Assembly (NCBI GenBank): GCA_910588225.1
Contig: CAJUQT010000002.1
Location: forward strand, 21,311-85,310
Direction: 5' to 3'
Origin: an uncultured Acetatifactor sp.
Lineage (GTDB): Bacteria > Bacillota > Clostridia > Lachnospirales > Lachnospiraceae
Length of the DNA stretch: 64,000 nucleotides
Under the pieces are notes generated by a model. It did not search any database. It saw nothing but the letters and a program-made list of their open reading frames with translations, and was not told the DNA's origin. A program made the position numbers and the translations under genes. The first letter of the stretch is position 1. The number at the start of each line of letters is the position of its first letter. Shown here in pieces: positions 1 through 9,137 of the stretch.

Positions 1-1
1 G

Positions 2-265
2 ACAGCAGAGCCAACGCCGGAGCCGACGACAGAGCCGGAAGCAACACCGACGCCGGAGCCGACAGCAGAACCGACGCCGGAGCCGACAGCAGAGCCGACG
101 CCGGAGCCGACAGCAGAACCGACGCCGGAGCCGACAACAGAACCGACACCGGAGCCGACAGCAGAGCCAACGCCGGAGCCGACGACAGAGCCGGAAGCAA
201 CACCGACGCCGAAGCCGACAGCAGAGCCAACGCCGAAGCCGACAGCAGAGCCAACGCCGGAACCG
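2..265 (+). repeat. Tandem 24-bp coding repeat (E-P-T-x-E-P-T-P)
   Basis: Near-identical 24-base units built on gagccgacgccggagccgac run from the window edge to about base 265. They differ mainly at third positions and at A/T/E substitutions in the encoded units. The array is in frame and probably continues upstream. Such arrays change length easily by recombination. Confidence 0.85.
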
Positions 266-886
266 ACACCGGAACGGCAGTCAGCTATACCGCTGACACC
301 TGTATGGACTATACCACCTGCGGAAACAATACTGCCTGTAAAGGCACAGATTGTGCCTGTGGAACCGACGGTTTCAGATATGCCCGCTGCAGAAAAGCAG
401 CCTGTGGAATCGGCGATATTGTATGAAGAACCTGTATCCATGCCAGCCCCTGCAGAGGAGTCTGAATCGTCAGATATAGGTGACAGGAACATTCCGCTGG
501 CAGGCAGGGAAAGCGGTTCTCCGGCATGGGCTTTGCTGAATCTGATTCTCACGATTCTTACTGCAATCATCAGTCTGGCTTTGCTGATATCCTATTTTAC
601 AAGGGAAGGAAAAGGGGATGAAGAGAAGGCGTTAAAGAATGGAGAGGAAGCAGATGAGCACGAAAATGATTTGAAAAGGCATGGTTTGATAAGAATTCTG
701 AGTATTCTTCCTGTGATATTGGCAGTTATCACATTCATTTTGACAGAAAATATGCGCAACCCCATGATCTTTATTGACAGATGGACTATATTAATGCTTT
801 TATATATGGTAATCAATATTACACTGGCTGTTTTCGCTGTCAAAAAAAGAGAGGAAAAAGAAGAAATGCAGGAAGAAAAAGTATGA
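2..886 (+). CDS. C-terminal part of a Pro/Thr-rich surface protein with membrane anchor (partial)
   Basis: The frame is open from the first bases, so the start lies outside the window. About the first 85 residues are an imperfect eight-residue repeat of the type E-P-T-A-E-P-T-P. A Pro/Ala/Glu-rich stalk follows, then three hydrophobic segments (near 520-590, 690-740 and 775-840) separated by Lys/Glu-rich stretches, and a charged tail. Stalks of this kind usually hold an adhesin or enzyme domain away from the wall; here anchoring appears to be by several membrane segments rather than an LPXTG signal. No catalytic domain is visible in this part, so the function is unknown. A terminator region follows the stop. 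Confidence 0.75.
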   Translation, partial: TAEPTPEPTTEPEATPTPEPTAEPTPEPTAEPTPEPTAEPTPEPTTEPTPEPTAEPTPEPTTEPEATPTPKPTAEPTPKPTAEPTPEPTPERQSAIPLTPVWTIPPAETILPVKAQIVPVEPTVSDMPAAEKQPVESAILYEEPVSMPAPAEESESSDIGDRNIPLAGRESGSPAWALLNLILTILTAIISLALLISYFTREGKGDEEKALKNGEEADEHENDLKRHGLIRILSILPVILAVITFILTENMRNPMIFIDRWTILMLLYMVINITLAVFAVKKREEKEEMQEEKV

Positions 887-1052
887 AAATAAATGAAAAA
901 GACATACAGAAATAGATGAGAATAGTTAGAGTATGGTCTTGATAAATTGGCCTGTTTTCCGTATGATAAAAAGAAAGAAGAAATAGAATTTTCTACTTTC
1001 CTTCGCCAAATGATGACGAGTGACGGTTCTGACTCGTCGGTAAAATAAAAAA

Positions 1053-1110
1053 TGACCAGGCGAAGAAAGAATTCTGCGAGGCGGCCGTCAACTGGTCAGC
1101 CTCGCTTTTT
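1053..1110. terminator. Bidirectional intrinsic terminator
   Basis: On the + strand gcgaggc (1076-1082) pairs with gcctcgc (1099-1105), followed by TTTTT. On the - strand tgaccag/ctggtca (1098-1092 with 1059-1053) is followed by a T-rich run (1052-1041). It sits between the surface-protein gene and the convergent ABC-F gene and can serve both. A further hairpin gacgagt/actcgtc lies at 1015-1038. Confidence 0.7.
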
Positions 1111-1165
1111 ATCTTATAGGAAAGTCCGCCGCCAGACGGCCATGGAATAAGTAAGGCGATATCTG

Positions 1166-3193
1166 TCACAGTGTCTCAAGTTCTTTCTCCGTCTCCAACA
1201 TACGTTCCAGCAATGTCTCCTGAGTGTGTTCTTCTGCATCCAATAATGTCTGCAGTTCCATGAGTTTTTCATAGTCTGAGCTCAGAGAAGGATCCAGAAG
1301 CTGCAGCTGAAGCTCCGACGCCCGTTGCTCGCTGGCTGCCAGCTGTTCTTCAAATTTCTCCAGCTGTCTTGTCAGGCGGGATTTGATCTTACCCGGATTA
1401 TTGTAGGTTTTCCTGTCGAAGACATCTGAGAGTGTGGGAATATTGGATGCTGTCTGGCTGTCAGCGTTCCTGTCAGATTTCAAATCCGCTGACCGTCCGC
1501 CTCCCTTTCCTGCAGATTTGGACCCGGAAGCCGGACCGCCCGCTTTTCCTGTGCTGACGGAAGCCGCAGAGCCGGTTTTTTTTGCTTTTTCCTGTAGATA
1601 ATCCGCATAAGGCCAGGGATATTGGGTGACTGTATTTCCTTCAAATTCCAGAATACCTGTGGCAATCTGGCGGATAAAATAGCGGTCATGAGACACGAAA
1701 AGTACAGTTCCCGAAAAGGTGGAGAGCATCTGCTCCAGGGCCTCTTTTCCCACGATATCCATATGGTTGGTTGGTTCGTCCAGAATCAGCAGATTGGGTC
1801 TGGTCTGGAACATTTTGCACAGGGCAAGGCGTACTTTCTCACCGCCGGAAAGCTGCCCCAGCTTTTTCTCCACATCTTCCTGAGAGAACAGAAAGCTTCC
1901 CAGAGCACTTCGCACCTGTTCCCGTACCAGGCGGGGATATTCTGCCCAGAAATTCTCCAGTACAGTCTGTTCCGGGTCCATGGGACCCTTGACAGCCATC
2001 TGCTGATCAAAATACCCCCATTCCACATTGGGGCCAAAGGTAAAGCTTCCACCCAGAGGATCTATGAGACCAGTGAGCGTTTTCAGTAAAGTAGACTTTC
2101 CGATGCCGTTTTCGCCGATGATGGCAATTCTGTCTTTTTTACGCAGAGAAAAAGACACCTGACACAGCTCGTTTTCATAGCCGATACTCAGCTTTTTTAC
2201 AGTCAGTACATCTGTATAGCTTTCAAGCCTGGGCTCAAACAGCGCATGAAAAGCTTTTGTGTCAAAACGTCTGGGTTTCTCGATTTTTACCATATGCTCA
2301 ATAACCATGCGCTTGGATCTGGTGGCAGCTACTTTGCTGGGCGTATTTTTCCATTTTTCGATCCAGTCTGTGAGACGTTTGATTTCCTTCTGCTGTTCTT
2401 CGTAGTCCTTTTCCTGCTTGACCAGTGCTTCTGCCTTTTGCTTCATGAAGGAAGTATAATTACCCGGATAGCGTCTGATCCGGTGATATTCTATTTCGTA
2501 AGTTACATCAATTACCCGATCCAGGAACATTCGATCATGAGAGACAATGACCACGGCCCGGTCATAACTCTTCAAATACTCCTCCAGCCATTCGATGGTG
2601 GGAAGATCCAGATGGTTAGTGGGTTCGTCCAGCAGCATAATGTCAGGCCTGCTCAAGAGCAGCTTAATAAATGCCACTTTTGTCTGTTGGCCTCCGGAAA
2701 AGCTTCCGATGGGCCGGGAGAGATCTTCAAGGGGAAAACCGAACTTCTGGAACATAATCTCCATATCCTGGCGCCAGGTATATCCCCGGAGAGCTTCCAT
2801 TTCCTTTTGAAGCCGGTCATATTCGTTCAGAAGAATCTGGTTGGATTCGGATTTGAGCTGTTCTTCGATTTCTTTCATTCGGGCTTCGCAGGCAAAAATA
2901 GGAGCAAAAACCTTTCGGATTTCGTTTTCCACTGTAACGGACCCATCGGTAAAGCTGACCTGACGGAGAAAGCCGATCTGTTGTTTCCCGGACATAGTGA
3001 TACCGCAGCTTTCGTCACTGTCCAGATTGTTCATTTTAATATCACCGGTAATCAATTTCAGCAGAGTGGTCTTTCCGCAGCCGTTTCTGCCTACGACAGC
3101 GATTTTCTCACTGTCATGAATCTCGAAATTTATATCTTCCAATATAGTATCTGCGCCGTACTGGACCAGCGCATGCCTGATCTGATATCTCAT
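1166..3193 (-). CDS. ABC-F family ATP-binding protein (ribosome-associated type)
   Basis: Soluble protein with two ABC ATPase domains and no membrane domain, the ABC-F architecture; members act on the ribosome as translation factors or antibiotic-resistance proteins. Visible motifs: Walker A GRNGCGKTT, signature FSGGQQ and Walker B LLDEPTNHLD in the first half; GENGIGKST, LSGGEK and LILDEPTNHMD in the second. A charged inter-domain linker is present. The C-terminus has a Gly/Ser/Lys-rich spacer and then a coiled coil of about 75 residues. The ATG at 3193 is chosen because an AGAAAGG lies upstream; an upstream in-frame start at 3235 is possible. Whether it confers resistance cannot be told from sequence. 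Confidence 0.9.
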   Translation of the reverse strand: MRYQIRHALVQYGADTILEDINFEIHDSEKIAVVGRNGCGKTTLLKLITGDIKMNNLDSDESCGITMSGKQQIGFLRQVSFTDGSVTVENEIRKVFAPIFACEARMKEIEEQLKSESNQILLNEYDRLQKEMEALRGYTWRQDMEIMFQKFGFPLEDLSRPIGSFSGGQQTKVAFIKLLLSRPDIMLLDEPTNHLDLPTIEWLEEYLKSYDRAVVIVSHDRMFLDRVIDVTYEIEYHRIRRYPGNYTSFMKQKAEALVKQEKDYEEQQKEIKRLTDWIEKWKNTPSKVAATRSKRMVIEHMVKIEKPRRFDTKAFHALFEPRLESYTDVLTVKKLSIGYENELCQVSFSLRKKDRIAIIGENGIGKSTLLKTLTGLIDPLGGSFTFGPNVEWGYFDQQMAVKGPMDPEQTVLENFWAEYPRLVREQVRSALGSFLFSQEDVEKKLGQLSGGEKVRLALCKMFQTRPNLLILDEPTNHMDIVGKEALEQMLSTFSGTVLFVSHDRYFIRQIATGILEFEGNTVTQYPWPYADYLQEKAKKTGSAASVSTGKAGGPASGSKSAGKGGGRSADLKSDRNADSQTASNIPTLSDVFDRKTYNNPGKIKSRLTRQLEKFEEQLAASEQRASELQLQLLDPSLSSDYEKLMELQTLLDAEEHTQETLLERMLETEKELETL

Positions 3194-3706
3194 TTTGAAA
3201 ACCATGCCTTTCTGCAGCCTGTAAATTCCACACAACAGGAACGCGGACTCCTGCTTTCCTGTACGTTCGAAAATACGGCAATAATTTATCCAACGTGAAG
3301 TTAAAGTGTGTCATACATAAAAACCGCGGCTGAACCGGCCGCGGTTTTGACAGATATATTTTTATCAGGGGACGGCGGCTGGTAACCGCTGTCCGGCCGG
3401 GTAACTTCAGCCTGGCTGCAAACCCGGCAAAATCACGGAATATTTGATTGAATGATTGAGTGCCTTTGATAATGTCATTATTGTTTCCTGTCTTTCTGAA
3501 AATTCATTTTCTGAGTCAATTCTGAAATCTTCGTTCCTTATCGTAACATAAGTGAAACAGATGTGCAATAGAAAATAATCGGCATGCATAATTCTTTTTC
3601 GATGGGGCAAACTGATAGCGAGCAAAACAAAACGAATATTCATCAATGGGAATATTTGCTTTGTCAGGATAAGATTGCGCTTACTAAAAAGAAAGGGAAG
3701 GCAGCC
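3194..3706. other. Divergent intergenic region with structured leader of the ABC-F gene
   Basis: Between the ABC-F gene (leftward) and the SpoIIQ-like gene (rightward). On the - strand it holds a terminator-like hairpin (3321-3347), further GC-rich inverted repeats around 3368-3430, and a small out-of-frame ORF (start 3314) that begins just after the hairpin and overlaps the ABC-F start. No convincing gene of its own is seen. Confidence 0.5.
3317..3347 (-). terminator. Hairpin with U-run upstream of ABC-F (possible attenuator)
   Basis: aaaccgcggc (3321-3330) and gccgcggttt (3338-3347) form a perfect 10-bp stem with a 7-base loop. Read on the - strand it is followed by a run of T, the shape of an intrinsic terminator. 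It lies about 125 bases upstream of the ABC-F start, where attenuators of resistance-type ABC-F genes are found. Confidence 0.5.
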
Positions 3707-4678
3707 ATGAGAAAGAATAGAAGGAACAATACCAAGAAAGAACGTATCATTATGATTGCCTCGTCTGCATTCGTGCTATCGGCATTGACTATGACGGGGA
3801 TTTACATGAAGTCGAACAATGCGGAGAAGCAGGATGACGGCTACATGATTGATTTTACAGAATTAGAAAATAATGTGGATGATAAACTTCAGGAAATTGC
3901 CGGCAATCAGGGAATGGACGGGAATAATCAGGCAGACACTCAGGACTCGGTAGACAGCCTGGTCAATGATATAGCCAAAGAAATCGACAATCTGGAGAAT
4001 GATCTGGATTATCTTCCTATGGAAGCAGGATCCGGACTGGTGACGATACCGGGCCTGACCGATGGGGTAAACGAAGAAGTCGCAGACGGAAACGAATTGG
4101 AAAAGCCTGCAAAGGGAGATGATTCTGCGGTATCACCTTCCCCCGCACCTTCCGCTTCGCCAACCCCTTCTCCCGTTCCTGAGACAGAACCGGAAACAGA
4201 ACAGAAAGAGGAAAGCGGCGTGGAAAGCGGTGAGGAAAGAGAAGTTGTTTCCCGAACCTTGCATTTTGCGGAAAGCGACGGCCTGCTTCGCCCTGTGAGC
4301 GGCGAAGTGCTGATTCCTTTCAGCATGGACAGTAGTGTTTATTTCTCCACATTGGACCAATTCAAGTATAATTCTGCATTGATGATCGGGGCGGCAGTGG
4401 GCGATACCGTAAATGCCTGTGCGGAGGGCAGAGTCATTGAGATTTTCCAGGATTCGGAAATTGGACATGCGGTAACGATGGAATTAGGGGATGGGTATAA
4501 AATTACCTATGGCCAGCTGGACAATATCAATGTCACACTGAACAGCTACGTGGACCGGGGCCAGGCCATTGCAACAGTGGCTGCACCTACAAAATATTAC
4601 AGCGTGGAAGGCAGCAATCTGTATCTGAAACTTACCGCAGGCGACACGCCGGTGAATCCGGAAGCGCTGTTCCGTTAG
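3707..4678 (+). CDS. SpoIIQ-like membrane protein with degenerate M23 (LytM) domain
   Basis: Short basic N-terminus, one membrane segment (about residues 18-36), an acidic extracytoplasmic region, a Pro/Ser/Thr-rich linker and a C-terminal LytM/M23 fold of about 130 residues. This is the layout of SpoIIQ, the forespore half of the SpoIIQ-SpoIIIAH channel. The metal ligands of active M23 enzymes appear replaced: the first H-x-x-x-D is N-S-A-L-M and the later Y-A-H position is Y-G-Q, so it is probably not a hydrolase. The ATG at 3707 follows AAGGGAAG; the longer upstream frame has no site. SpoIIQ identity is inferred from architecture, not from neighbours. Confidence 0.7.
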   Translation: MRKNRRNNTKKERIIMIASSAFVLSALTMTGIYMKSNNAEKQDDGYMIDFTELENNVDDKLQEIAGNQGMDGNNQADTQDSVDSLVNDIAKEIDNLENDLDYLPMEAGSGLVTIPGLTDGVNEEVADGNELEKPAKGDDSAVSPSPAPSASPTPSPVPETEPETEQKEESGVESGEEREVVSRTLHFAESDGLLRPVSGEVLIPFSMDSSVYFSTLDQFKYNSALMIGAAVGDTVNACAEGRVIEIFQDSEIGHAVTMELGDGYKITYGQLDNINVTLNSYVDRGQAIATVAAPTKYYSVEGSNLYLKLTAGDTPVNPEALFR

Positions 4679-4835
4679 TGCGACAGGAAAACTTCAGGGT
4701 TCATATCCCTAATCCGGTTGAACGACAAATCGTAAATCGAGTATGAAAGCCGTTTTATCCTTTGATGCTGGCGGGTAAAACTGAATTCATGTATGCGTGG
4801 AATTGCGCAGAGCAGGGAAAGGTACGGGAATAAGG

Positions 4836-6008
4836 ATGTATATTATCGGCGGATTAATAAAGACTATGGCCGGTGAGGATATAGAGGACGGGTATCTTCG
4901 CACAGAAGAGGGAAAGATTACAGAAATCGGAAGACGGGATGGAATGGCATTTCATCCCGCTCCTCATGAGAGGGTAATACAAGTCAGAGATGGTCTGATC
5001 ATGCCCGGTATCATAGAAGCGCATTGTCATATGGGTATTACCGAAGAAAAAAAGGGAATGGAAGGGGATGACTGCAATGAAACGGTTAATCCCCTCACAC
5101 CATATCTGTGTGCTGTGGATGCCGTGAATACCATGGATGCCGCCTTTGACGACGCAGTGAGAGCGGGAATTACCTCGGCCATGATAGGCCCGGGAAGCTC
5201 TAATGTAGTCGGGGGCCAGTTTGCTTTTTTGAAGACAAGGGGACGTCGGGTGGATGACTTAATCGTCAAAGCACCGGCGGCCATGAAAGTTGCTTTTGGG
5301 GAGAACCCGAAGGTAAATTATTCCGGTCAGGGGAAAAGTCCTTCTACCAGAATGGCCATTGCAGCAATGCTGAGAGAGGAACTCTTCAGGGCTATGGCCT
5401 ATAGCAGGAATAAGAAAAAAGCACTTGCCTCAGGTGAGGCCTTTGAGGAGGATTTTACACTGGAATGCTGGCTTCCGGTGCTGGAGCGGGAGATTCCCTT
5501 AAAAGCACATGTACATCGGGTGGATGACATTTTCACGGCTGTCAGGATTGCAAAAGAGTTTCATCTGAAAATGACGCTGGATCATTGCTCCGAGGGACAT
5601 CTGATTGCAGATGAGCTGGCTGCGGAAGGATTTCCTGCTATTGTGGGACCGGATCTGGCCAGCAGGAACAAAATAGAAGTTCAGAATATGGCCTTTAAGA
5701 CAGTGGGGATATTGAATCGGGCAGGGGTTATGACTGCTATCACCACGGATCATCCGGTTTCTCTCATTCAGGCGCTTCCACTCTGCGCCGGACTGGCAGT
5801 AAAATCCGGGCTGGATTTGGAGGAAGGCTATCGCGCGATTACGATTCATTCTGCAGCAATTTGCGGTGTGGCAGACCGTGTGGGCAGCCTGGAGGTGGGA
5901 AAGGATGCGGATATTGCCATTTTCACCGGAAATCCCATGGAGGTGTTCACTGAGACTCTGTATACCATTATAGATGGGCAGGTGGTATATGAGGCAGGAA
6001 GAGAATGA
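4836..6008 (+). CDS. Amidohydrolase-superfamily protein (imidazolonepropionase-like)
   Basis: TIM-barrel metal hydrolase of the COG1228 type. The N-terminal beta part reads IIGGLIKTMAG. The barrel carries H-x-H (AHCHM), a histidine in HVHRVDD, DHCSEGH, and the C-terminal Asp/His motif TTDHP, followed by the usual closing segment VGKDADIAIF. About 390 residues is normal for the family. The substrate is unknown; relatives act on small cyclic amides or dipeptides. A GTG at 4797 is in frame, but the ATG at 4836 begins the conserved fold. It is followed by the structured intergenic region before ddl. Confidence 0.85.
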   Translation: MYIIGGLIKTMAGEDIEDGYLRTEEGKITEIGRRDGMAFHPAPHERVIQVRDGLIMPGIIEAHCHMGITEEKKGMEGDDCNETVNPLTPYLCAVDAVNTMDAAFDDAVRAGITSAMIGPGSSNVVGGQFAFLKTRGRRVDDLIVKAPAAMKVAFGENPKVNYSGQGKSPSTRMAIAAMLREELFRAMAYSRNKKKALASGEAFEEDFTLECWLPVLEREIPLKAHVHRVDDIFTAVRIAKEFHLKMTLDHCSEGHLIADELAAEGFPAIVGPDLASRNKIEVQNMAFKTVGILNRAGVMTAITTDHPVSLIQALPLCAGLAVKSGLDLEEGYRAITIHSAAICGVADRVGSLEVGKDADIAIFTGNPMEVFTETLYTIIDGQVVYEAGRE

Positions 6009-6019
6009 AAGACAGACAC

Positions 6020-6047
6020 TTGCATTGCCGGTAATTTATGATAAAAT
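6020..6047 (+). promoter_or_regulatory. Predicted sigma-A promoter for the structured RNA / ddl
   Basis: TTGCAT (6020-6025), 16-base spacer, TAAAAT (6042-6047). It lies just after the amidohydrolase stop and immediately before the hairpin-rich stretch, so transcription would start near 6054. Confidence 0.5.
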
Positions 6048-6053
6048 AAGAAA

Positions 6054-6270
6054 TTACGGGAACCGCAGCATGAACCCTGTAATTAAAAGCGATGTTACAG
6101 GAAGCGCGGTGGGAACCTGCTCAAAGGGGCAATTATGTATAACCCGAAGGGAGGGGTTAAAAGACAGGCAGGGGTCGCAACAGTTCAGAGATTGCTTTGA
6201 ACTGCTATGAACTGTCATGTGCGGGCGGCGGATTGAATAATTATCAATAAAGGATATCCGCCGCGCATGC
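6054..6270 (+). ncRNA. Candidate structured RNA between the amidohydrolase and ddl
   Basis: About 215 bases with no credible coding frame but many complementary segments. A closing stem, ccgca-g-catga (6063-6073), pairs with tcatgtgcgg (6215-6224). Inside it are cctgtaa/ttacagg (6076-6082 with 6095-6101), cctgc/gcagg (6116-6120 with 6168-6172), aaccc/gggtt (6141-6145 with 6154-6158) and cagttca/tgaactg (6181-6187 with 6198-6204). A perfect 9-bp hairpin gcggcggat/atccgccgc (6225-6233 with 6256-6264) follows. A promoter sits just upstream. Closed ends with side hairpins and a terminal arm recall 6S RNA or the clostridial raiA motif, but I cannot assign it. Confidence 0.5.
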
Positions 6271-6309
6271 CTGAACATGGGGGGCGGATACATAAGGAGC
6301 AGCGAACAG

Positions 6310-7332
6310 ATGAAAATAGTGGTTTTGGCAGGAGGTATCAGTACGGAGCGGGACGTGTCCCTGAGCTCCGGGGGAATGATTTATAAAGCATTATCGCAGA
6401 GGGGACATCAGGCGATCCTGTTGGATGTCTGGCTGGGATACGAAGAGAATGTCGGGAAAATTTTCGAGCTGGAGACGGATTGGGCTGCGCAGGTGAAGGC
6501 AGTGGCGGAAGAGAATCCGGATATAGGGTCCATTAAGGCTTTGCGCAGGGATGATTCAAAAAGCTTTTTCGGCCCTAATGTGCTGGAAATCTGTCAGAAA
6601 GCAGATTGTGTGTTTCTGGCGCTGCATGGCGCAAGCGGAGAGGACGGCAGGATTCAGGCCTGTTTTGAGCTGCTGGGTATTCCCTATACCGGCGCGGATT
6701 TTGTGGGGTCCTGTCTGGCCATGGACAAGGGAATTACGAAAGACATTTTTCAGACCTGGAACATTCCGACTCCTGTGGGGATAAGACTAAAAAAGGGAGA
6801 GACGGAAGAGAAGAAGATTCCATATCCCTGCATTGTAAAGGCCAGCTGCGGCGGGTCCAGTATAGGCGTCTATATTGCGGAAAATGACCGGGAATATGAG
6901 AGCGCAAAGGAAGAGGCCTGGCGGTACGGCGATGAAATTATTGTGGAGCAGTACATAAAAGGAAGAGAATTTTCTGTGGGTGTCATGGACGGGAAGGCGC
7001 TGCCGGTTATAGAGATGGCGCCTAAAAAAGGTTTTTACGATTACAGGAATAAGTATCAGGCCGGAACCACCATAGAGACATGTCCCGCACAGATTTCCGA
7101 AGAAAAAAGCTGTGAAATGCAGGAAATTGCGGAACGGGTATTTTGTGCGCTGCGGCTGAAAAGCTATGCGCGTATGGATTTTGTGATGAGTGCAGATGAG
7201 GAGGTTTACTGCCTTGAGGGCAACACATTGCCAGGTATGACGCCTACCTCTCTGCTCCCCCAGGAGGCAGAAGCCGTGGGGATGGATTTTGGAGAGCTGT
7301 GTGAAAAAATCCTGCAGATGGCGTTGACATAA
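6310..7332 (+). CDS. ddl: D-alanine--D-alanine ligase
   Basis: Cytoplasmic ATP-grasp enzyme joining two D-alanines for the peptidoglycan stem peptide. Visible: N-terminal VVLAGGISTERDVSL, the central ATP-binding KASCGGSSIGV, the omega-loop Tyr/Lys motif DYRNKY and the C-terminal metal-binding EGNTLPGMT. The DYRNKY loop suggests D-Ala-D-Ala rather than D-Ala-D-Lac synthesis, so it is probably the housekeeping ligase. The ATG at 6310 has AAGGAG ten bases before it. murF follows within 90 bases, and the two very likely share a transcript, since MurF uses the product. Confidence 0.93.
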   Translation: MKIVVLAGGISTERDVSLSSGGMIYKALSQRGHQAILLDVWLGYEENVGKIFELETDWAAQVKAVAEENPDIGSIKALRRDDSKSFFGPNVLEICQKADCVFLALHGASGEDGRIQACFELLGIPYTGADFVGSCLAMDKGITKDIFQTWNIPTPVGIRLKKGETEEKKIPYPCIVKASCGGSSIGVYIAENDREYESAKEEAWRYGDEIIVEQYIKGREFSVGVMDGKALPVIEMAPKKGFYDYRNKYQAGTTIETCPAQISEEKSCEMQEIAERVFCALRLKSYARMDFVMSADEEVYCLEGNTLPGMTPTSLLPQEAEAVGMDFGELCEKILQMALT

Positions 7333-7415
7333 GCATGTCCGGGATTGCTCTGCGGGAAATGATACCAGGTACATGTATGCGGAACTTAAATAAGAAAGGA
7401 AATAGGTCGGATAGG

Positions 7416-8849
7416 ATGAATTTCACGTTGAAAGAAATAGCGGAAGCCTGCAGAGGAAAGCTTGTGCTTCAGGGAGCATCAGGTGACGAAAATTGCTCTG
7501 TGAGTTCTGTGGTAATCGACTCCAGACTGGTTGAACCGGGAGGCGTATTCATTGCAACACAGGGCGAGCGTGTGGACGGACATATATTTATTTCCTATGC
7601 GTTTGCAAAGGGAGCAGTACTGGCGGTAACGCAGAAAAGTCCGGAACAGGTGAAGGCAGAGCATGGACCATTGCCAGGGTGGGGAAGTTATCTTCTGGTA
7701 GAGGATACGCTGCAGGCTCTTAAAGATATGGCGGAAGCCTACCGGAAGAAACTGGCTGTGAAAATCGTGGGGATTACCGGCAGTGTGGGCAAGACCAGCA
7801 CAAAGGAATTCATTGCGGGAGTATTGGCCGAAAAGTATCAGGTTCTGAAAACGGAGGGCAATTTCAACAATGAAATCGGTGTGCCGCTGACCCTTCTGCG
7901 GATTCGTCCGGAGCATGAGGTGGCGGTGGTGGAAATGGGAATCAGTGATTTCGGAGAAATGCACCGGCTGAGCAAAATGGCGCGGCCGGATATCTGTGTG
8001 ATGACCAATATCGGACAGAGCCACCTGAATAACCTGAAGGACAGAGACGGCATTCTCAGGGCAAAATCAGAGATTTTTGATTTCATGGCTGAGAACGGGG
8101 AAATTTGTCTGAATGGGGAAGACGATAAGCTGGCAGGATTGAAAGAAATAAAGGGGCATATCCCACACTTTTTCGGATTGGGAAACCATCCCGGGGAGGA
8201 AGCTTCCGTGACGGACATCATCGGCAATGGGCTGGAGGGCAGTGATGCTGTACTTCTGATGAAGCGGAGAGAGGGAGAACCTGTCCGGCAGCCTGTTCAT
8301 ATTCCGCTGCCAGGCAGACATATGGCGTTGAATGCGGCCGCGGCCGCCTGCGTGGCAGGATTATTGGACTTAAGCGCCGGTGAGATTGCAGCCGGAATCG
8401 AAAAAGTGGGACTGATGGCAGGACGGACCAATGTGCTTCGCCTTCCCCGATATACCTTGATTGATGATTGTTATAATGCAAATCCGGCGTCTGTGAAAGC
8501 CGCCATTGACCTGCTTGCGCAGGCGGATACCATCAAAGTGGCCATCTTGGGAGATATGCTGAACCTGGGAGAGAATTCCCACAGATATCATCAGGAAGCG
8601 GGAAGCCATGCGGCGGCTTTGGGTATTGAACACATTCTCTGTGTGGGGGAGGAATCCCGACATATGTTCTGGGCCGCGGCAAACAACGCGGAAGAAACTA
8701 CGAAGATTTCTCATTATCCTGACACGGAGACGCTGCTGAGAAGTCTTGCATCAGACTGTGGAGAATTGGTGCCGGAGGGAAGCACTGTGCTGATTAAAGC
8801 TTCTCATGATATGGGATTTGCGAAAGTACTGGAATTCTTAAGGAGCTGA
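7416..8849 (+). CDS. murF: UDP-N-acetylmuramoyl-tripeptide--D-alanyl-D-alanine ligase
   Basis: Adds D-Ala-D-Ala to the UDP-MurNAc tripeptide, the last cytoplasmic step of precursor synthesis. Three-domain Mur ligase: N-terminal UDP-binding domain with DSRLVEPG, central P-loop GITGSVGKTSTKE with MTNIGQSHL, and a C-terminal domain with DCYNANP and the late VLIKASHDMGF. The 478-residue length is standard. The ATG at 7416 is chosen because the fold begins there (MNFTLKEI); a longer frame from 7335 has no family support. The gene lies directly after ddl and ahead of a VanR/VanS-like pair. Confidence 0.95.
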   Translation: MNFTLKEIAEACRGKLVLQGASGDENCSVSSVVIDSRLVEPGGVFIATQGERVDGHIFISYAFAKGAVLAVTQKSPEQVKAEHGPLPGWGSYLLVEDTLQALKDMAEAYRKKLAVKIVGITGSVGKTSTKEFIAGVLAEKYQVLKTEGNFNNEIGVPLTLLRIRPEHEVAVVEMGISDFGEMHRLSKMARPDICVMTNIGQSHLNNLKDRDGILRAKSEIFDFMAENGEICLNGEDDKLAGLKEIKGHIPHFFGLGNHPGEEASVTDIIGNGLEGSDAVLLMKRREGEPVRQPVHIPLPGRHMALNAAAAACVAGLLDLSAGEIAAGIEKVGLMAGRTNVLRLPRYTLIDDCYNANPASVKAAIDLLAQADTIKVAILGDMLNLGENSHRYHQEAGSHAAALGIEHILCVGEESRHMFWAAANNAEETTKISHYPDTETLLRSLASDCGELVPEGSTVLIKASHDMGFAKVLEFLRS

Positions 8850-9137
8850 TGCCTGCAACGAAAGGAATCGCGTTGAGATTTACCGGGCATGTAGTGCATG
8901 GCAGTGTGATTCGACGCAGAGAGGCCTGTGCAGATTTGGCGTAACAATTCGGACAGAATATCTGTAAAAAAGAGTTTCATGAAAAATAAAATTTATAAAA
9001 TCTTAACCTGTTTCATCCATATTTATGAGAAAATAAAGGATAATTATAAAATGCCGGACCGGACAAAGGCCAGATCAGCATAAGGCAAGGGAGAGGACCA
9101 AAGTGGAGCGGCATGGGGAACAAAAACGAGGGCAGAT

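Noticed and set aside
1..270. CRISPR array
   Set aside because: The repeats are contiguous, in frame and protein-coding, with no spacers; no CRISPR array or cas gene was seen anywhere in the window.
1117..1130. aggaaagtcc, the start motif of RNase P RNA
   Set aside because: Only this decamer matches; the following 400 bases are the ABC-F gene, so no RNase P RNA fits.
2246..3298. 350-codon open frame on the + strand
   Set aside because: It is antisense to the ABC-F gene, whose domains are unmistakable, and its translation shows no domain pattern.
6310..7332. Vancomycin-type D-Ala-D-Lac or D-Ala-D-Ser ligase
   Set aside because: The omega loop reads DYRNKY as in ordinary D-Ala-D-Ala ligases and no vanH, vanX, vanY or vanT gene is nearby.
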